The notes under the pieces: generated by a model | What the model saw: the letters and a program-made list of their open reading frames with translations, nothing else | Told to the model about the DNA's origin: nothing | The model's database searches: none | Program-made: the position numbers and the translations under genes | Shown here: positions 53,178 to 62,986 of the stretch, piece by piece | How the letters are laid out: each line of letters opens with the position of its first letter | How positions within the stretch are numbered: position 1 is the stretch's first letter | DNA from: GCA-2705995 sp048267965 | GTDB lineage: Bacteria > Bacteroidota > Bacteroidia > Flavobacteriales_G > Salibacteraceae | Assembly (NCBI GenBank): GCA_048267965.1 | Contig: JBLWWK010000006.1 | Location: forward strand, 1 to 64,000 | Direction of reading: 5' to 3' | DNA: 64,000 nucleotides

Positions 53178-55748
53178 ATGGTTTTAAAAAAGTGGATACT
53201 AGGTGCATTTTGTCTTCTAGGCAGCGCATCTTTAATGGCTCAGTCTTACGATATAAAGCCAGATAGCCTGCTCGAGGTAAAATTCTTAGGAACTACTACA
53301 CTCCTAAACGAATTACCCCTCATTGATTATTCTAAGCACACTCCTCCCAATGTGGTTCCTAACTTCGCCAATCGTTTAGATAAAAACGATAACGAAGACC
53401 GCAGTGTTGGTCCAGACCCGTTGTGGAGTAACGGAGTTAAAGCAATTCGCGAATCGAGTAACCGAACTCCAAACGCTCAAATTCTTCAGAATTGGGCTGG
53501 AATAGGAACCAATTCCAATCCGCCAGACCCTTGTTTAGAGGTAGGACCCAATCACGTAGTGCAAATGACCAATGGTTCAGGTGGCGCTCGTATTCAAATT
53601 TGGAATAAAAACGGACAATCTTTAATGGGGCCTTCTACTTTAAGCGGACTTTGGTCTCAGTTTGGTTTAACTGGATTAGGAGATCCTATTGTTTTATACG
53701 ATCGCATTGCAGACCGCTGGTTCATTAGTGAGTTCTCATCATTCGGAAACCGTTTAATGATTGGTATTTCTACAACCAATGACCCTACTGGAAATTACTA
53801 CGCTTACGAATTTCAAACACCCAATTTCCCTGACTATCCCAAATACGGGGTTTGGCCAACCGGTTACTTCTGCTCTACCAACGAAGCAAGTGGCCCTACC
53901 ATTTATGTAATGGAAAGAGATGCCATGTTAGCTGGTCAATCAGCATCCGTGCAGCGTTTTACGGTTCCTGCCTTAAATGCATTTGGTTTTCAAGCGGTTA
54001 CTCCTGTAGATTACGATGGTAATAATTTACCTCCTGCCAATTCACCCGCACTGTTTTTTAGACACAACGATGATGAAGCACACAATCCTGGCGGGTCTAA
54101 CCCAACTCAAGACTTCTTAGAATACTGGCAGTTAACCGTAAACTGGAGCGTTCCGAATAATTCAGTTTTACAAGGGCCTTTATCGATTCCAGTTTCTGAT
54201 TTCGATAGTCATTTAAACGGTTATACTTCTTTCTCAGGCATTGATCAACCTGGTTTTCAATCGTTAGATCCTTTGCGAGAGGTACTCATGAACCGTATGC
54301 AATACCTAAATTTTGGTTCTTATGAGGTAATTGTAGGAGCCCATTTAACCGATGTTAATGGAACAGACCGTGCCGGAATTCGCTGGTACGAAATGAGAAG
54401 AAATGGCGTAGGACCTTGGTCTATTTTTCAAGAAGGAACCTACTCACCGGATGCAACAGACCGTTGGTTATCGACCATAAGTATGGATTATAACGGAAAT
54501 ATAGCCTTGGCTTATGCAGCTTCAAGCACGAGTGTTTTCCCTTCTTTACGTTTCACAGGTAGATTAGCGTCAGACCCAGCCGGAACCATGACTTTACCTG
54601 AACAAACCATCGTTAATGGCGGTGGTTCTAATTCATCGAACCGATATGGAGATTACTTTGCCATGGTAGTGGACCCTGCTGGTGACAGCACTTTTTGGTT
54701 CACAGGGCAATACAATCCAAGTAGTTCGTATGCCGTTCGCGTAGCAGCTTTTACGTTAGATGATCAGTGTAACGCACTTTCAGTAAATACTACTCAGATT
54801 GTGGAGCCTACGTGCAATGGCGAAAGCACTGGCCAAATTGTAGTAACTGGCTCAGGTGGAAATTCAGGAAACCTGTTTTACAACATAAATGGTGGCAACT
54901 ACTCTGCTAACACTACTTTTAATAATCTTTCTGCGGGCACTTACACCATTGGTGTTTCAGACGGAGCAGGCTGTACGTTTACTCTTTCTAATGTGGTAGT
55001 TTCTGAACCCGCTCCTATTTCGATCAATAGCGTGCCGGAAATGCCTACTTGTAAAGACGATGCCGATGGGGTTATTATTGCTAGCGGTAGCGGTGGTACG
55101 GCTCCCTATATGTATAAGCTGAATAGCCAATCGTATACCAGTAACAATACGTTTTTAAACTTACCGGCAGGAACCTATACCGTTTCGGTTTTAGATGCTG
55201 AAAACTGTTTTAATTCAGAACAAGTTGTTGTTGGTAATCCTTCAGAATTGATCGTGGGTTATACCATTATTCCTGAAACATTCACAGGTAGCACAGATGG
55301 GCAAATCACAGTCAATGCATCTGGTGGAACTGGAAATTACGAATACAGAATTAACGGAGGGGCTTATGTAAGCAACAATACGTTCGGATCGCTCACTGCT
55401 GGTACTAACTATGTAATAGATGTAAAAGACGGAAACGGTTGTGTTAAAACCATCGAGTTTACCATGATTTTATCTTCTATCGAAGATTCGTTTGTAGAGG
55501 CCAACATTAAACTCTTCCCTAACCCGGCAAACGATGTTATAAATCTTGAAGTCAACAATTGGCAATACGATGAAGCTACTTTACGCATCGTTTCTATAGA
55601 CGGAAAAGTTTTACGCACCCTGGCCCTTAAAAACAACGGAAAAGATTGGAAAGAGACCATTTCACTAGATGGTTTTTCGGTAGGAACCTATTTACTTTCT
55701 ATCCAAACTGACCAAGAACAAAAAGAGTGGAGTTTCATTAAAAACTAA
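53178..55748 (+). CDS. SprB-repeat T9SS surface protein
   Basis: 856 residues. Signal peptide (CLLGSASLMAQ). N-terminal half has no known domain name but beta-rich 'GPNHVVQMTNGSGGARIQIWNK'. Three SprB-like repeats at about 535-770, marked by 'NLSAGTYTIGVSDGAGC', 'NLPAGTYTVSVLDAENC' and 'SLTAGTNYVIDVKDGNGC'. C-terminal type A sorting tail begins KLFPNPANDVINLEV. Likely secreted or anchored to the surface by T9SS; role not known (adhesin-like). Exact motif at 55679 and variants at 54333, 53963, 55166. Confidence 0.85.
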   Translation: MVLKKWILGAFCLLGSASLMAQSYDIKPDSLLEVKFLGTTTLLNELPLIDYSKHTPPNVVPNFANRLDKNDNEDRSVGPDPLWSNGVKAIRESSNRTPNAQILQNWAGIGTNSNPPDPCLEVGPNHVVQMTNGSGGARIQIWNKNGQSLMGPSTLSGLWSQFGLTGLGDPIVLYDRIADRWFISEFSSFGNRLMIGISTTNDPTGNYYAYEFQTPNFPDYPKYGVWPTGYFCSTNEASGPTIYVMERDAMLAGQSASVQRFTVPALNAFGFQAVTPVDYDGNNLPPANSPALFFRHNDDEAHNPGGSNPTQDFLEYWQLTVNWSVPNNSVLQGPLSIPVSDFDSHLNGYTSFSGIDQPGFQSLDPLREVLMNRMQYLNFGSYEVIVGAHLTDVNGTDRAGIRWYEMRRNGVGPWSIFQEGTYSPDATDRWLSTISMDYNGNIALAYAASSTSVFPSLRFTGRLASDPAGTMTLPEQTIVNGGGSNSSNRYGDYFAMVVDPAGDSTFWFTGQYNPSSSYAVRVAAFTLDDQCNALSVNTTQIVEPTCNGESTGQIVVTGSGGNSGNLFYNINGGNYSANTTFNNLSAGTYTIGVSDGAGCTFTLSNVVVSEPAPISINSVPEMPTCKDDADGVIIASGSGGTAPYMYKLNSQSYTSNNTFLNLPAGTYTVSVLDAENCFNSEQVVVGNPSELIVGYTIIPETFTGSTDGQITVNASGGTGNYEYRINGGAYVSNNTFGSLTAGTNYVIDVKDGNGCVKTIEFTMILSSIEDSFVEANIKLFPNPANDVINLEVNNWQYDEATLRIVSIDGKVLRTLALKNNGKDWKETISLDGFSVGTYLLSIQTDQEQKEWSFIKN

Positions 55749-55767
55749 CTTTTTGAATAAAAAACAA

Positions 55768-55806
55768 GCAAAAAAGCATGGCTTGCATTAGGCCATGCTT
55801 TTTTAA
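55768..55806 (+). terminator. Terminator after the SprB-repeat gene
   Basis: Stem AAAAAGCATGGC / GCCATGCTTTTTT with A-run and T-run. Confidence 0.9.
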
Positions 55807-55812
55807 TGCGCA

Positions 55813-55820
55813 TAACTTTG
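55813..55820 (+). promoter_or_regulatory. -7 element TAACTTTG before RecQ-2
   Basis: Exact TAnnTTTG, 20 bases before the GTG start, just after the terminator. No well-spaced -33 TTG. Confidence 0.45.
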
Positions 55821-55840
55821 GTATTTGATAACTTTATCAA

Positions 55841-57742
55841 GTGAGTATTAGCCACGAAATATTACGTAAATATTGGGGATTCGATTCTTTTCGGGAGAAG
55901 CAAGAAGAAATTATTGATTCTGTTTTGCAAGGAAGAGATACCCTAGCCTTGTTACCCACTGGTGGCGGAAAATCGATTTGCTTTCAGGTTCCTGCTATGG
56001 TAAAAGATGGAGTTTGCATCGTAGTTTCTCCGCTCATTGCGTTAATGAAAGACCAAGTCGAAAACTTGAAAAAACGAGGCATATCAGCCGTTGCTATTTC
56101 ATCTGGTATGCGGTACAGCGAGATCGACATTGCACTAGACAATTGCGTAAACGGTCATTATAAATTTCTTTATTGCTCTCCTGAACGCTTAGAAACAGAA
56201 TTGTTTCAAGCGCGTGTAAAACGAATGAAAGTTTCGTTCTTGGTGGTAGACGAAGCCCATTGTATATCTGAGTGGGGATTTGATTTTAGACCGAGCTATT
56301 TGCGCATTGCAGATTTACGAGAGTTACTGCCAAAAATCTCTGTTCTGGCGTTAACAGCTACAGCCATTCCGAGAGTAGTTACCGATTTACAAGATAAACT
56401 AGCTTTTCAACAGCACCATGTAATTAGCAAAAGCTTTGAGCGTTCTAACCTTACTTATGTAGTGGTTGAAGAAGAGAATAAATTACAACGTTTGGTTCGT
56501 CTAATACAGCGGTTAAAAGGTTCTGGAATTGTTTACGGCACAACACGGAGACAAGTAAAAGACATTGCTCAGTTCTTACAAAACCAGCAAATTTCAGCTG
56601 CATTTTATCATGGGGGTGTTCCTATTGAAGATCGCGATAAAATTCAAGTAAATTGGGTACAGAACAAGATTCAAGTGATTTGCGCAACCAACGCTTTTGG
56701 TATGGGAATCGATAAACCAGATGTGCGTTTTGTGGTTCATTTAAGTTTGCCTTCTTCTGTTGAAGCGTATTTTCAAGAAGCCGGAAGAGCAGGACGAGAT
56801 GAGCAAAGTGCTTATGCTGTTGTTTTTTATGCTCAACACGATGTGTTGCAATTAGAAGAGCAACTAAAGATTGGTTTTCCTGAAATTGACGAAATAAAAC
56901 GGGTGTACAAAGCATTGGGTAATTTCTACCAAATAGCCAACGGCAGCGCTTTGGGTGAAAGTTTCCCATTTGATCTTAAAAAGTTTGCTAAACAGTACAA
57001 CATAGCTCCTCTCAGCGCTTACAACGCACTCAAGTTTCTAGAAAGAGACCATTACATCAGTTTATCGCAAAATGCCTTTTTACCTTCTCGTATTCATTTT
57101 AAAGTGAATCACAAAGAATTGTATTCGTTTAAAATTAAATCGCCCACATTAGCCCCTATTATCGATTTAATTCTGCGCTCGTATACCCGATATTTTGATG
57201 AATTTATTGTAATCAACGAGTCTATTTTAGCTCAGCGAGCTCAAACTTCGCGGATAAAAATTGTAAAGGCTTTATCTCACTTGCACCAGCTCAACATTTT
57301 AGAATATGTACCGCAAAGTGATTTACCGCTACTGACCTTCACAAGAGAAAAAGTTCCACAAACGAGCGTAATCATCTCTAAAGAAGTTTACCAAGAGCGG
57401 AAGAAAATCGCAACGGAAAGAACCCAAGCCATGATTGATTACGTTACCAATCATAAGGTTTGCCGAAGTATTCAATTGCTGAACTATTTTGGGGAGAAAA
57501 TCGAGAAAACATGCGGGAAATGTGATGTTTGCTTAGCCAAGAAAAAAAGCAAACAATCTGAAGCTAAAATAGAAACAATGGCAGCCACTATTTTAACCTT
57601 CCTAGAAACAAACTCTTATGAAACACGAGATTTAATTGATCAGTTTAAAACTTCAGAAGAACAAGAAGTACTCAAAGCCATCCATTTCTTGGTAGACACC
57701 CAACAAGCTCAATTAGAAAACGATGTGCTTTCTAAGTTATAG
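55841..57742 (+). CDS. recQ: ATP-dependent DNA helicase RecQ (short form)
   Basis: 633 residues, GTG start. Motifs: LPTGGGKSICFQ, DEAHCISEWGFDFRPSYLRI, GMGIDKPDVRFVVH. After the helicase core a zinc-binding region ends in CGKCDVC (near residue 560) as in RecQ; no HRDC domain is evident. Compare 23214-25412, which has the longer C-terminus but no obvious CxxC set. Paralogous helicases may split repair roles. Convergent with the next gene, no terminator seen. Confidence 0.92.
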   Translation: MSISHEILRKYWGFDSFREKQEEIIDSVLQGRDTLALLPTGGGKSICFQVPAMVKDGVCIVVSPLIALMKDQVENLKKRGISAVAISSGMRYSEIDIALDNCVNGHYKFLYCSPERLETELFQARVKRMKVSFLVVDEAHCISEWGFDFRPSYLRIADLRELLPKISVLALTATAIPRVVTDLQDKLAFQQHHVISKSFERSNLTYVVVEEENKLQRLVRLIQRLKGSGIVYGTTRRQVKDIAQFLQNQQISAAFYHGGVPIEDRDKIQVNWVQNKIQVICATNAFGMGIDKPDVRFVVHLSLPSSVEAYFQEAGRAGRDEQSAYAVVFYAQHDVLQLEEQLKIGFPEIDEIKRVYKALGNFYQIANGSALGESFPFDLKKFAKQYNIAPLSAYNALKFLERDHYISLSQNAFLPSRIHFKVNHKELYSFKIKSPTLAPIIDLILRSYTRYFDEFIVINESILAQRAQTSRIKIVKALSHLHQLNILEYVPQSDLPLLTFTREKVPQTSVIISKEVYQERKKIATERTQAMIDYVTNHKVCRSIQLLNYFGEKIEKTCGKCDVCLAKKKSKQSEAKIETMAATILTFLETNSYETRDLIDQFKTSEEQEVLKAIHFLVDTQQAQLENDVLSKL

Positions 57743-57756
57743 ATATTACGTGTTGG

Positions 57757-60700
57757 TTATTTACTAAGTAAAATGATTTTCCCTTGGTACGGAAACGTTT
57801 CACCATTAAAACGCTCCACTTCTAATCGGTAATAAAACACTGAATTTGATTTCTGAATTTCACCCTTGTAAGTACCATCCCAACCGGGTTCTAACTCGTT
57901 AGTTTCAAATACTTTTTCGCCCCAACGATTAAAGATTTCAAAGCTGATAATGCGTTTCACTCCGTACGCTTTAAAATTGAAATAATCGTTGATTCCATCT
58001 CCGTTGGGTGTAAACGCATTGGGCAAATTCAGGTTATAATTGGCGTCTATTTCTAGAAAAAAAGTGGTATCAGATACAAAACAACCATTTTGATCTTGGT
58101 AAATCAATGTAATGGGTTGACTTGTATTAGTGCGTATTGTAGGATCCGGACAAGTAGGGCAATCAAAAATCTCAGGCGGACTCCATGAATAAATCAGTGA
58201 CTCACTCGAGCTGAAGAAAGTTGGTAACTCTTGTCCTTCGAAAATCACGGTATCATTAGGATAATAAGTTATTTCCGGAATTTGCTGAACCAACACTTGA
58301 GTAGAAATAGAATCTTTGCATTGGTTAATATCGGTTCCTACAACAGTAAACAAGGCATTTGTATCTGGCTGAGCACCAATGGTATTGAGATCTATCGAAT
58401 CGAAAGGTACACTCCCACTCCATTCAAACAACAGATTGCCTAATCCATCGATAAAAACACTATCGCCTACGCAAATGCGTTGGTCTGGAGTAATGCCAAT
58501 ATTAGGCAGAGGATAAACATTAACCATCTGATAAGCAGTGTCTTTACACCCGTAAAGAGTGTTAGTACTCACCAAAGCTAAATCGAAAGTTCCAGGCGCT
58601 TGAATGGTATAAAAATCAGCCGTTAGATTAGAAATAGAAGCATTGTTTAAGTACCATTTTTCCTGATTTGATGAAGTACTTTGACTAGCAAAATTGACTG
58701 TAAAAGGTACACATCCAGCGGTATCGATTGTAGACATTTCAGCATTTACGGTTCCTACAGAAACGGCTACAGTGTCTTGTTTAACACACGAACCGTTGGC
58801 TCCTTCATAAATCATGATAATAGAAAGGTTGCCTGTTTGCTGATAAACATGAGAATGCGGATTTTGAAAAGGAGCACTTAGTTGATCTACCGTACCATCT
58901 CCAAAATCCCAAATAATATTCTCTACCCAAGAAGTATCTGAAATATCTACCGTAAAAGGTTCTCCCAAACAAAGGGTATCGTCTGAAATTACAATATCTG
59001 CCAAAGGAGCCTCAATGGAGATAAAATCGTTGATTTGCAAGGTATCGGTGCATCCATAGGCGTTGGTAATAGCAAAAGTCACATCAAAATTTCCTGGAAG
59101 GGTATAATTGTGAAAAACACTATCTGCTGCTGTTGTATTTGTAAAACCATCACCAAAATCCCAGAAATAAGTAAAAGGACCACCTGTGAAATCTACATCT
59201 TGGTAAAAAATGATGTTGGCCGGATAGCAGGTGGTATCTGAAATTGAACTCCAAATTTGAGCAGAATCTACGTTGTGAATGCTAATGGCATCGGGCAACA
59301 CATAAGTAGAATCGCACCCCATAGAATCAGTTACGGTTAAGCTAGGGTAATAATCGCCAGATTGACTGTATTGATACGTGTATTGACTATTGGTAGGATA
59401 CCCCGTTGTTCCATCTCCAAGGTGAAATTCGTAATTATAAGACGAATGAAAATCACTAATCACAAACGTAATAGTCTGATTTACACAAGCATTATTTAAC
59501 GAATACGAAAAATGAGCATCGGGCTTGTAAACCGAAATGTGCTCTAAAATATGTAAGGTGTCTGTGCAGCCAAATGTATCAAAAGCAATAAGCTGCGTGT
59601 TGTGTTTCGACACGTTTGGCGAAAACATAGAATAGTTAACCAACGGATGAGTTTGTGCACTCAACGGCATCGTTAAATACGACCAATCATACGCCACAAG
59701 GGTTGTGTCTGAAGTAGACAAATTATTGAATTGAACGGCAAGCGTATCACAGCCTGCTGCAGTAGAAACCGAATAATTAGCAATGGGTTTGGTAATGTAA
59801 TAATCAAGCGTGGTGGTATCTCGGCAACTGTTCTGATCGGCCACAATTAACTCTGCCGTATAGGTACCTGGGCCAGGCAACGAGGCACTCATCATGTCGA
59901 AAGGCTGAATCGTTGGCTGGTTGGGAAAACCTAAATCCCAAAAATACTGTGTTGCGTGTTGAGAAACCGTTCCATTAATGGTGAGCATATCTTCTAAACA
60001 CAGCGTAGAGTCGTTAAACTGAATTTTCGCAATGGGATCTCGCAGCTGAATGGTTTTAATGCGTTCGTAAAAACACCCCGTAGAGTCATTGCCAGCATGC
60101 AACATTACTTGATAATTGGTAGGAACCGTAAACACATGACTAGGAGCTGTATCTATGGTGTTGAAGGGAGAACTATCTCCAAAATCCCAATAGAAGCTAT
60201 CGGCCATTACAATGTTTCCATTGAAGTTTACTTGATAATCTACCGGGCAAATTACTTGCTCACTAAAGTTCACCACGGGTCCTACCGAATAATACATAGA
60301 ATCGATAGTCAGTGTATCTCGGCAACCATTGTAGTTAGTGACCAATGTAATGGCCATGAAACCCGTATCGTTATGAACATAAACGGGCTCAAATTCCGTA
60401 CTTCCTCCACCATCACCAAAATCCCACTGGTATTCGTCAATTAAATTGGTGTCGAAAGAAAGATTGTCGAAATACAACGTATCAAAAGCACAGCTAATGG
60501 GGTCGCTGATGGTGAAATTGGGTGCTTGTTGACTTCCTACGTATACAATGGTATCGGTAGTTAAGGTGCAACCGTTGGTAGTTTGAACTTCTAATGTTAC
60601 GGGGTATTCTCCGGTTTGTGTATAGGTTGTATTTACGGTAGAACTGCTAGAAATTTGTCCGTTTCCTAAATCCCAATTGATGGCTTGAATAGGCCAATTA

Positions 60701-62109
60701 GAAACCGTTAAATCTTGAAAAGTAACATCAAGCGGAACACAACCTTCTATAGGGTTCGCACCAATCGATAAACTAGGAACATCTACCAAAATATGGTTGT
60801 TAGCTACTAGTGAATCTACGCAACCTTCAGGGCTCGTAGCTACTAACAAAATATCGTACAATCCGCTAGTGTTGTAAGTAAACGTTGGGTTGGGGTCTGT
60901 TGAATTGTTCCAAATCGTGTCGAATTCCCAATAAAACTGAGTAGCTGAGGTTCCTGTTCCCGTAGATTGGTTGGTAAACTGAACCACATGCGGCACTTCA
61001 CAACCTTCTGTGGGCGTTGCAGAAAACTGAGCGGTTACTCCTACCACTTCAACCGTATGCGTTTGGGTATCTTGGCAAGCTCCATCTGAAGACGCAATGG
61101 TAAGAGAAACGGTATAGGTTCCTACTGCATTGTAAGAGGTAATGGGGTCTTCTAAAACATCGGTAGAACCATTTCCAAAATCCCAACTAAAGTTGGCGCC
61201 TCCGGTAGAACTATTAAAAAACTGAACGGGTTCTCCAACGCAGATTTTATTCGGAAAGGTAAAGTCTGCATCGAGCGTTCCTACCGAAATATAGTTGGGT
61301 TCGGCCATGGTATCGGTGCAACCAAACTGATCGGTGACTACCAAGGTGACAGATTCTACTGTTGGACTGGAATACGACAAAGTAGGACTAGTGAGAGAAC
61401 TTGAACCATTTCCGATGGTCCAATCGAAGGTTAATTGAGATCCTACCGAATTGTTTTGTAGAAATACTGTGTGCGGAGGAGCGCACGCTAAGTTACTGGG
61501 AATGGCCGTAAAACTAGCCACTGGTTGATTTCTTGCTTGAACCGTTGGTCCCACGAAATTGCTCGAACAACCATTCGTATCCATAGCAGATAGCGTAGGG
61601 CCGTAAACATTTCCGAAGGTGTAAAAATGAGTGGGCGAGGTTTGTGTAGAAGGAGCCGATCCATCACCAAAATTCCATACATAAGTAGAAATGGGAGCAC
61701 TTCCGGGTTGAGAATTATTGATAAACTGAACTTGCAAAGGCGCACAACCACTACTCGGATTAACCGTAAAATCGAGGATGGGCGGTGTAAAAACTTCAAT
61801 TAAATCGGTGTAAATAATCGAAATAGTATCAATTCCATCAGAAACGATGTATTCTACCGTGTAAAGCCCTGAATTTCCGTAAGTAGCAGCGGCAGAAGTG
61901 TTGTTTCCGCTAGACGAGTTTCCATTGCCAAAAACAAACTCCCTGTAAACAATTGAATTAGAAGAAGAAGTATCTTGAAACTGCACCACCAAAGGCGAGC
62001 AGCCTTTTTTTATAGAAGGTTCTATTCCTATTTCTGCTGCATCTAGCTGTGCCCAAACAGTGAGCGAAGAAATTATACACAAACAAGCTAGTATACAGGG
62101 TTTTAACAT
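57757..62109 (-). CDS. Giant PKD-repeat T9SS type B surface protein
   Basis: 1450 residues. Signal peptide ending near SLTVWAQ. About 13-14 PKD or PKD-like beta-sandwich units, recognised by recurring cores such as YVWNFGDGSAP, FSWDFGNGSTD, YQWDFGDGGGS and IIWDFGDGTVD. C-terminal gliding-motility-associated (type B) sorting domain: LPNAFTPNGDGINDYFNF then FEIFNRWGEKVFETN and WDGTYKGE. Likely a very large adhesive surface protein; ligand unknown. Motif copies at 60118 and near copies at 58333, 58750, 61117 and 61276. Confidence 0.9.
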   Translation of the reverse strand: MLKPCILACLCIISSLTVWAQLDAAEIGIEPSIKKGCSPLVVQFQDTSSSNSIVYREFVFGNGNSSSGNNTSAAATYGNSGLYTVEYIVSDGIDTISIIYTDLIEVFTPPILDFTVNPSSGCAPLQVQFINNSQPGSAPISTYVWNFGDGSAPSTQTSPTHFYTFGNVYGPTLSAMDTNGCSSNFVGPTVQARNQPVASFTAIPSNLACAPPHTVFLQNNSVGSQLTFDWTIGNGSSSLTSPTLSYSSPTVESVTLVVTDQFGCTDTMAEPNYISVGTLDADFTFPNKICVGEPVQFFNSSTGGANFSWDFGNGSTDVLEDPITSYNAVGTYTVSLTIASSDGACQDTQTHTVEVVGVTAQFSATPTEGCEVPHVVQFTNQSTGTGTSATQFYWEFDTIWNNSTDPNPTFTYNTSGLYDILLVATSPEGCVDSLVANNHILVDVPSLSIGANPIEGCVPLDVTFQDLTVSNWPIQAINWDLGNGQISSSSTVNTTYTQTGEYPVTLEVQTTNGCTLTTDTIVYVGSQQAPNFTISDPISCAFDTLYFDNLSFDTNLIDEYQWDFGDGGGSTEFEPVYVHNDTGFMAITLVTNYNGCRDTLTIDSMYYSVGPVVNFSEQVICPVDYQVNFNGNIVMADSFYWDFGDSSPFNTIDTAPSHVFTVPTNYQVMLHAGNDSTGCFYERIKTIQLRDPIAKIQFNDSTLCLEDMLTINGTVSQHATQYFWDLGFPNQPTIQPFDMMSASLPGPGTYTAELIVADQNSCRDTTTLDYYITKPIANYSVSTAAGCDTLAVQFNNLSTSDTTLVAYDWSYLTMPLSAQTHPLVNYSMFSPNVSKHNTQLIAFDTFGCTDTLHILEHISVYKPDAHFSYSLNNACVNQTITFVISDFHSSYNYEFHLGDGTTGYPTNSQYTYQYSQSGDYYPSLTVTDSMGCDSTYVLPDAISIHNVDSAQIWSSISDTTCYPANIIFYQDVDFTGGPFTYFWDFGDGFTNTTAADSVFHNYTLPGNFDVTFAITNAYGCTDTLQINDFISIEAPLADIVISDDTLCLGEPFTVDISDTSWVENIIWDFGDGTVDQLSAPFQNPHSHVYQQTGNLSIIMIYEGANGSCVKQDTVAVSVGTVNAEMSTIDTAGCVPFTVNFASQSTSSNQEKWYLNNASISNLTADFYTIQAPGTFDLALVSTNTLYGCKDTAYQMVNVYPLPNIGITPDQRICVGDSVFIDGLGNLLFEWSGSVPFDSIDLNTIGAQPDTNALFTVVGTDINQCKDSISTQVLVQQIPEITYYPNDTVIFEGQELPTFFSSSESLIYSWSPPEIFDCPTCPDPTIRTNTSQPITLIYQDQNGCFVSDTTFFLEIDANYNLNLPNAFTPNGDGINDYFNFKAYGVKRIISFEIFNRWGEKVFETNELEPGWDGTYKGEIQKSNSVFYYRLEVERFNGETFPYQGKIILLSK

Positions 62110-62163
62110 AGGTTATTACGAAAGTTTTCTAATATACGACTTAATTTAGCAATTTTGAACGCA

Positions 62164-62556
62164 ATGCGAGTAGATAAATACATCTGGACCATTCGAGTAC
62201 TCAAAACAAGATCGCTAGCTACAAAGGCTTGTAAATCAAATGACGTAACGGTGAATGGAGAAGTTGCAAAGCCCTCGAAAGAATTAAAAAGAGGCGATAA
62301 AATAAGCGTTAAAAAAGAGTCGATTTGGTATACCTTTAAGGTAATCGATTTTCCGAAAAGTCGTGTAGGAGCCAAATTGGTGAAAGACTATACGCAAGAC
62401 CAAACTTCGGCCGAAGAATTAGAGAAATTAGCCATCTTACGGGCCAAACTTAAATTTGAACGACCTAAAGGTTGGGGTCGCCCGACCAAAAAAGACCGAA
62501 GAGATATGGAAGAATTTACCCAAAGTTGGGAAGATTGGGACGATGATCTCGATTAA
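62164..62556 (+). CDS. hslR: S4-domain RNA-binding protein (Hsp15-like)
   Basis: 130 residues. Starts MRVDKYIWTIRVLKTRSLATKAC, a canonical S4 RNA-binding domain, followed by a charged tail (RPKGWGRPTKKDRRDMEEF). Matches Hsp15/HslR, which rescues 50S subunits carrying peptidyl-tRNA after heat shock. ATG at 62164 taken over TTG at 62155 since MR-DK-W is the family start. GTAGGAGCC variant at 62365-62373. Confidence 0.85.
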   Translation: MRVDKYIWTIRVLKTRSLATKACKSNDVTVNGEVAKPSKELKRGDKISVKKESIWYTFKVIDFPKSRVGAKLVKDYTQDQTSAEELEKLAILRAKLKFERPKGWGRPTKKDRRDMEEFTQSWEDWDDDLD

Positions 62557-62601
62557 ACCCCTCAATTGACTTACTTTGTTTCTCAACTTGAACCTGAACC
62601 C

Positions 62602-62952
62602 ATGAAACAAACATTATTAAAAATCTGGTACGTAATTATTGCCCTGGGCTCTCTTTTGGCTTACTTAAACAGAGATTATGTTTTAGAAGGCCAAATGACA
62701 TCAGATTTAGGCAATTGGATGGCAGGCGTGTTTAACGACCGAGTAAAAGCTACCGTTAAAAAAACCGATTGTGACAAAGAATTTGTTTTAATGACGGCCG
62801 ATGGTGAAGTGCTTGTACCCGAAAGAATGTTGCGCTCTTTTGAGAAAGACGGACTTAACGTCTGGCTTTCTTACCAAATTGTGCAAGAAAAAGACCCCTC
62901 TTGTGAATTAGGAAAGCTAATCGCTATTTCTAAAATGAAACAAATTCGTTAA
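62602..62952 (+). CDS. Small membrane-anchored protein of unknown function
   Basis: 116 residues with an N-terminal hydrophobic segment (KIWYVIIALGSLLAYL) and a soluble part of mixed strands ending ...KLIAISKMKQIR. Not recognised. ATG at 62602 chosen as an earlier TTG lies between a stop and a -7-like element. Sits between the S4 protein and fmt on the same strand. Confidence 0.55.
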   Translation: MKQTLLKIWYVIIALGSLLAYLNRDYVLEGQMTSDLGNWMAGVFNDRVKATVKKTDCDKEFVLMTADGEVLVPERMLRSFEKDGLNVWLSYQIVQEKDPSCELGKLIAISKMKQIR

Positions 62953-62986
62953 GTAGTTTACTTATAACTGTTTAAATCAATCTATT

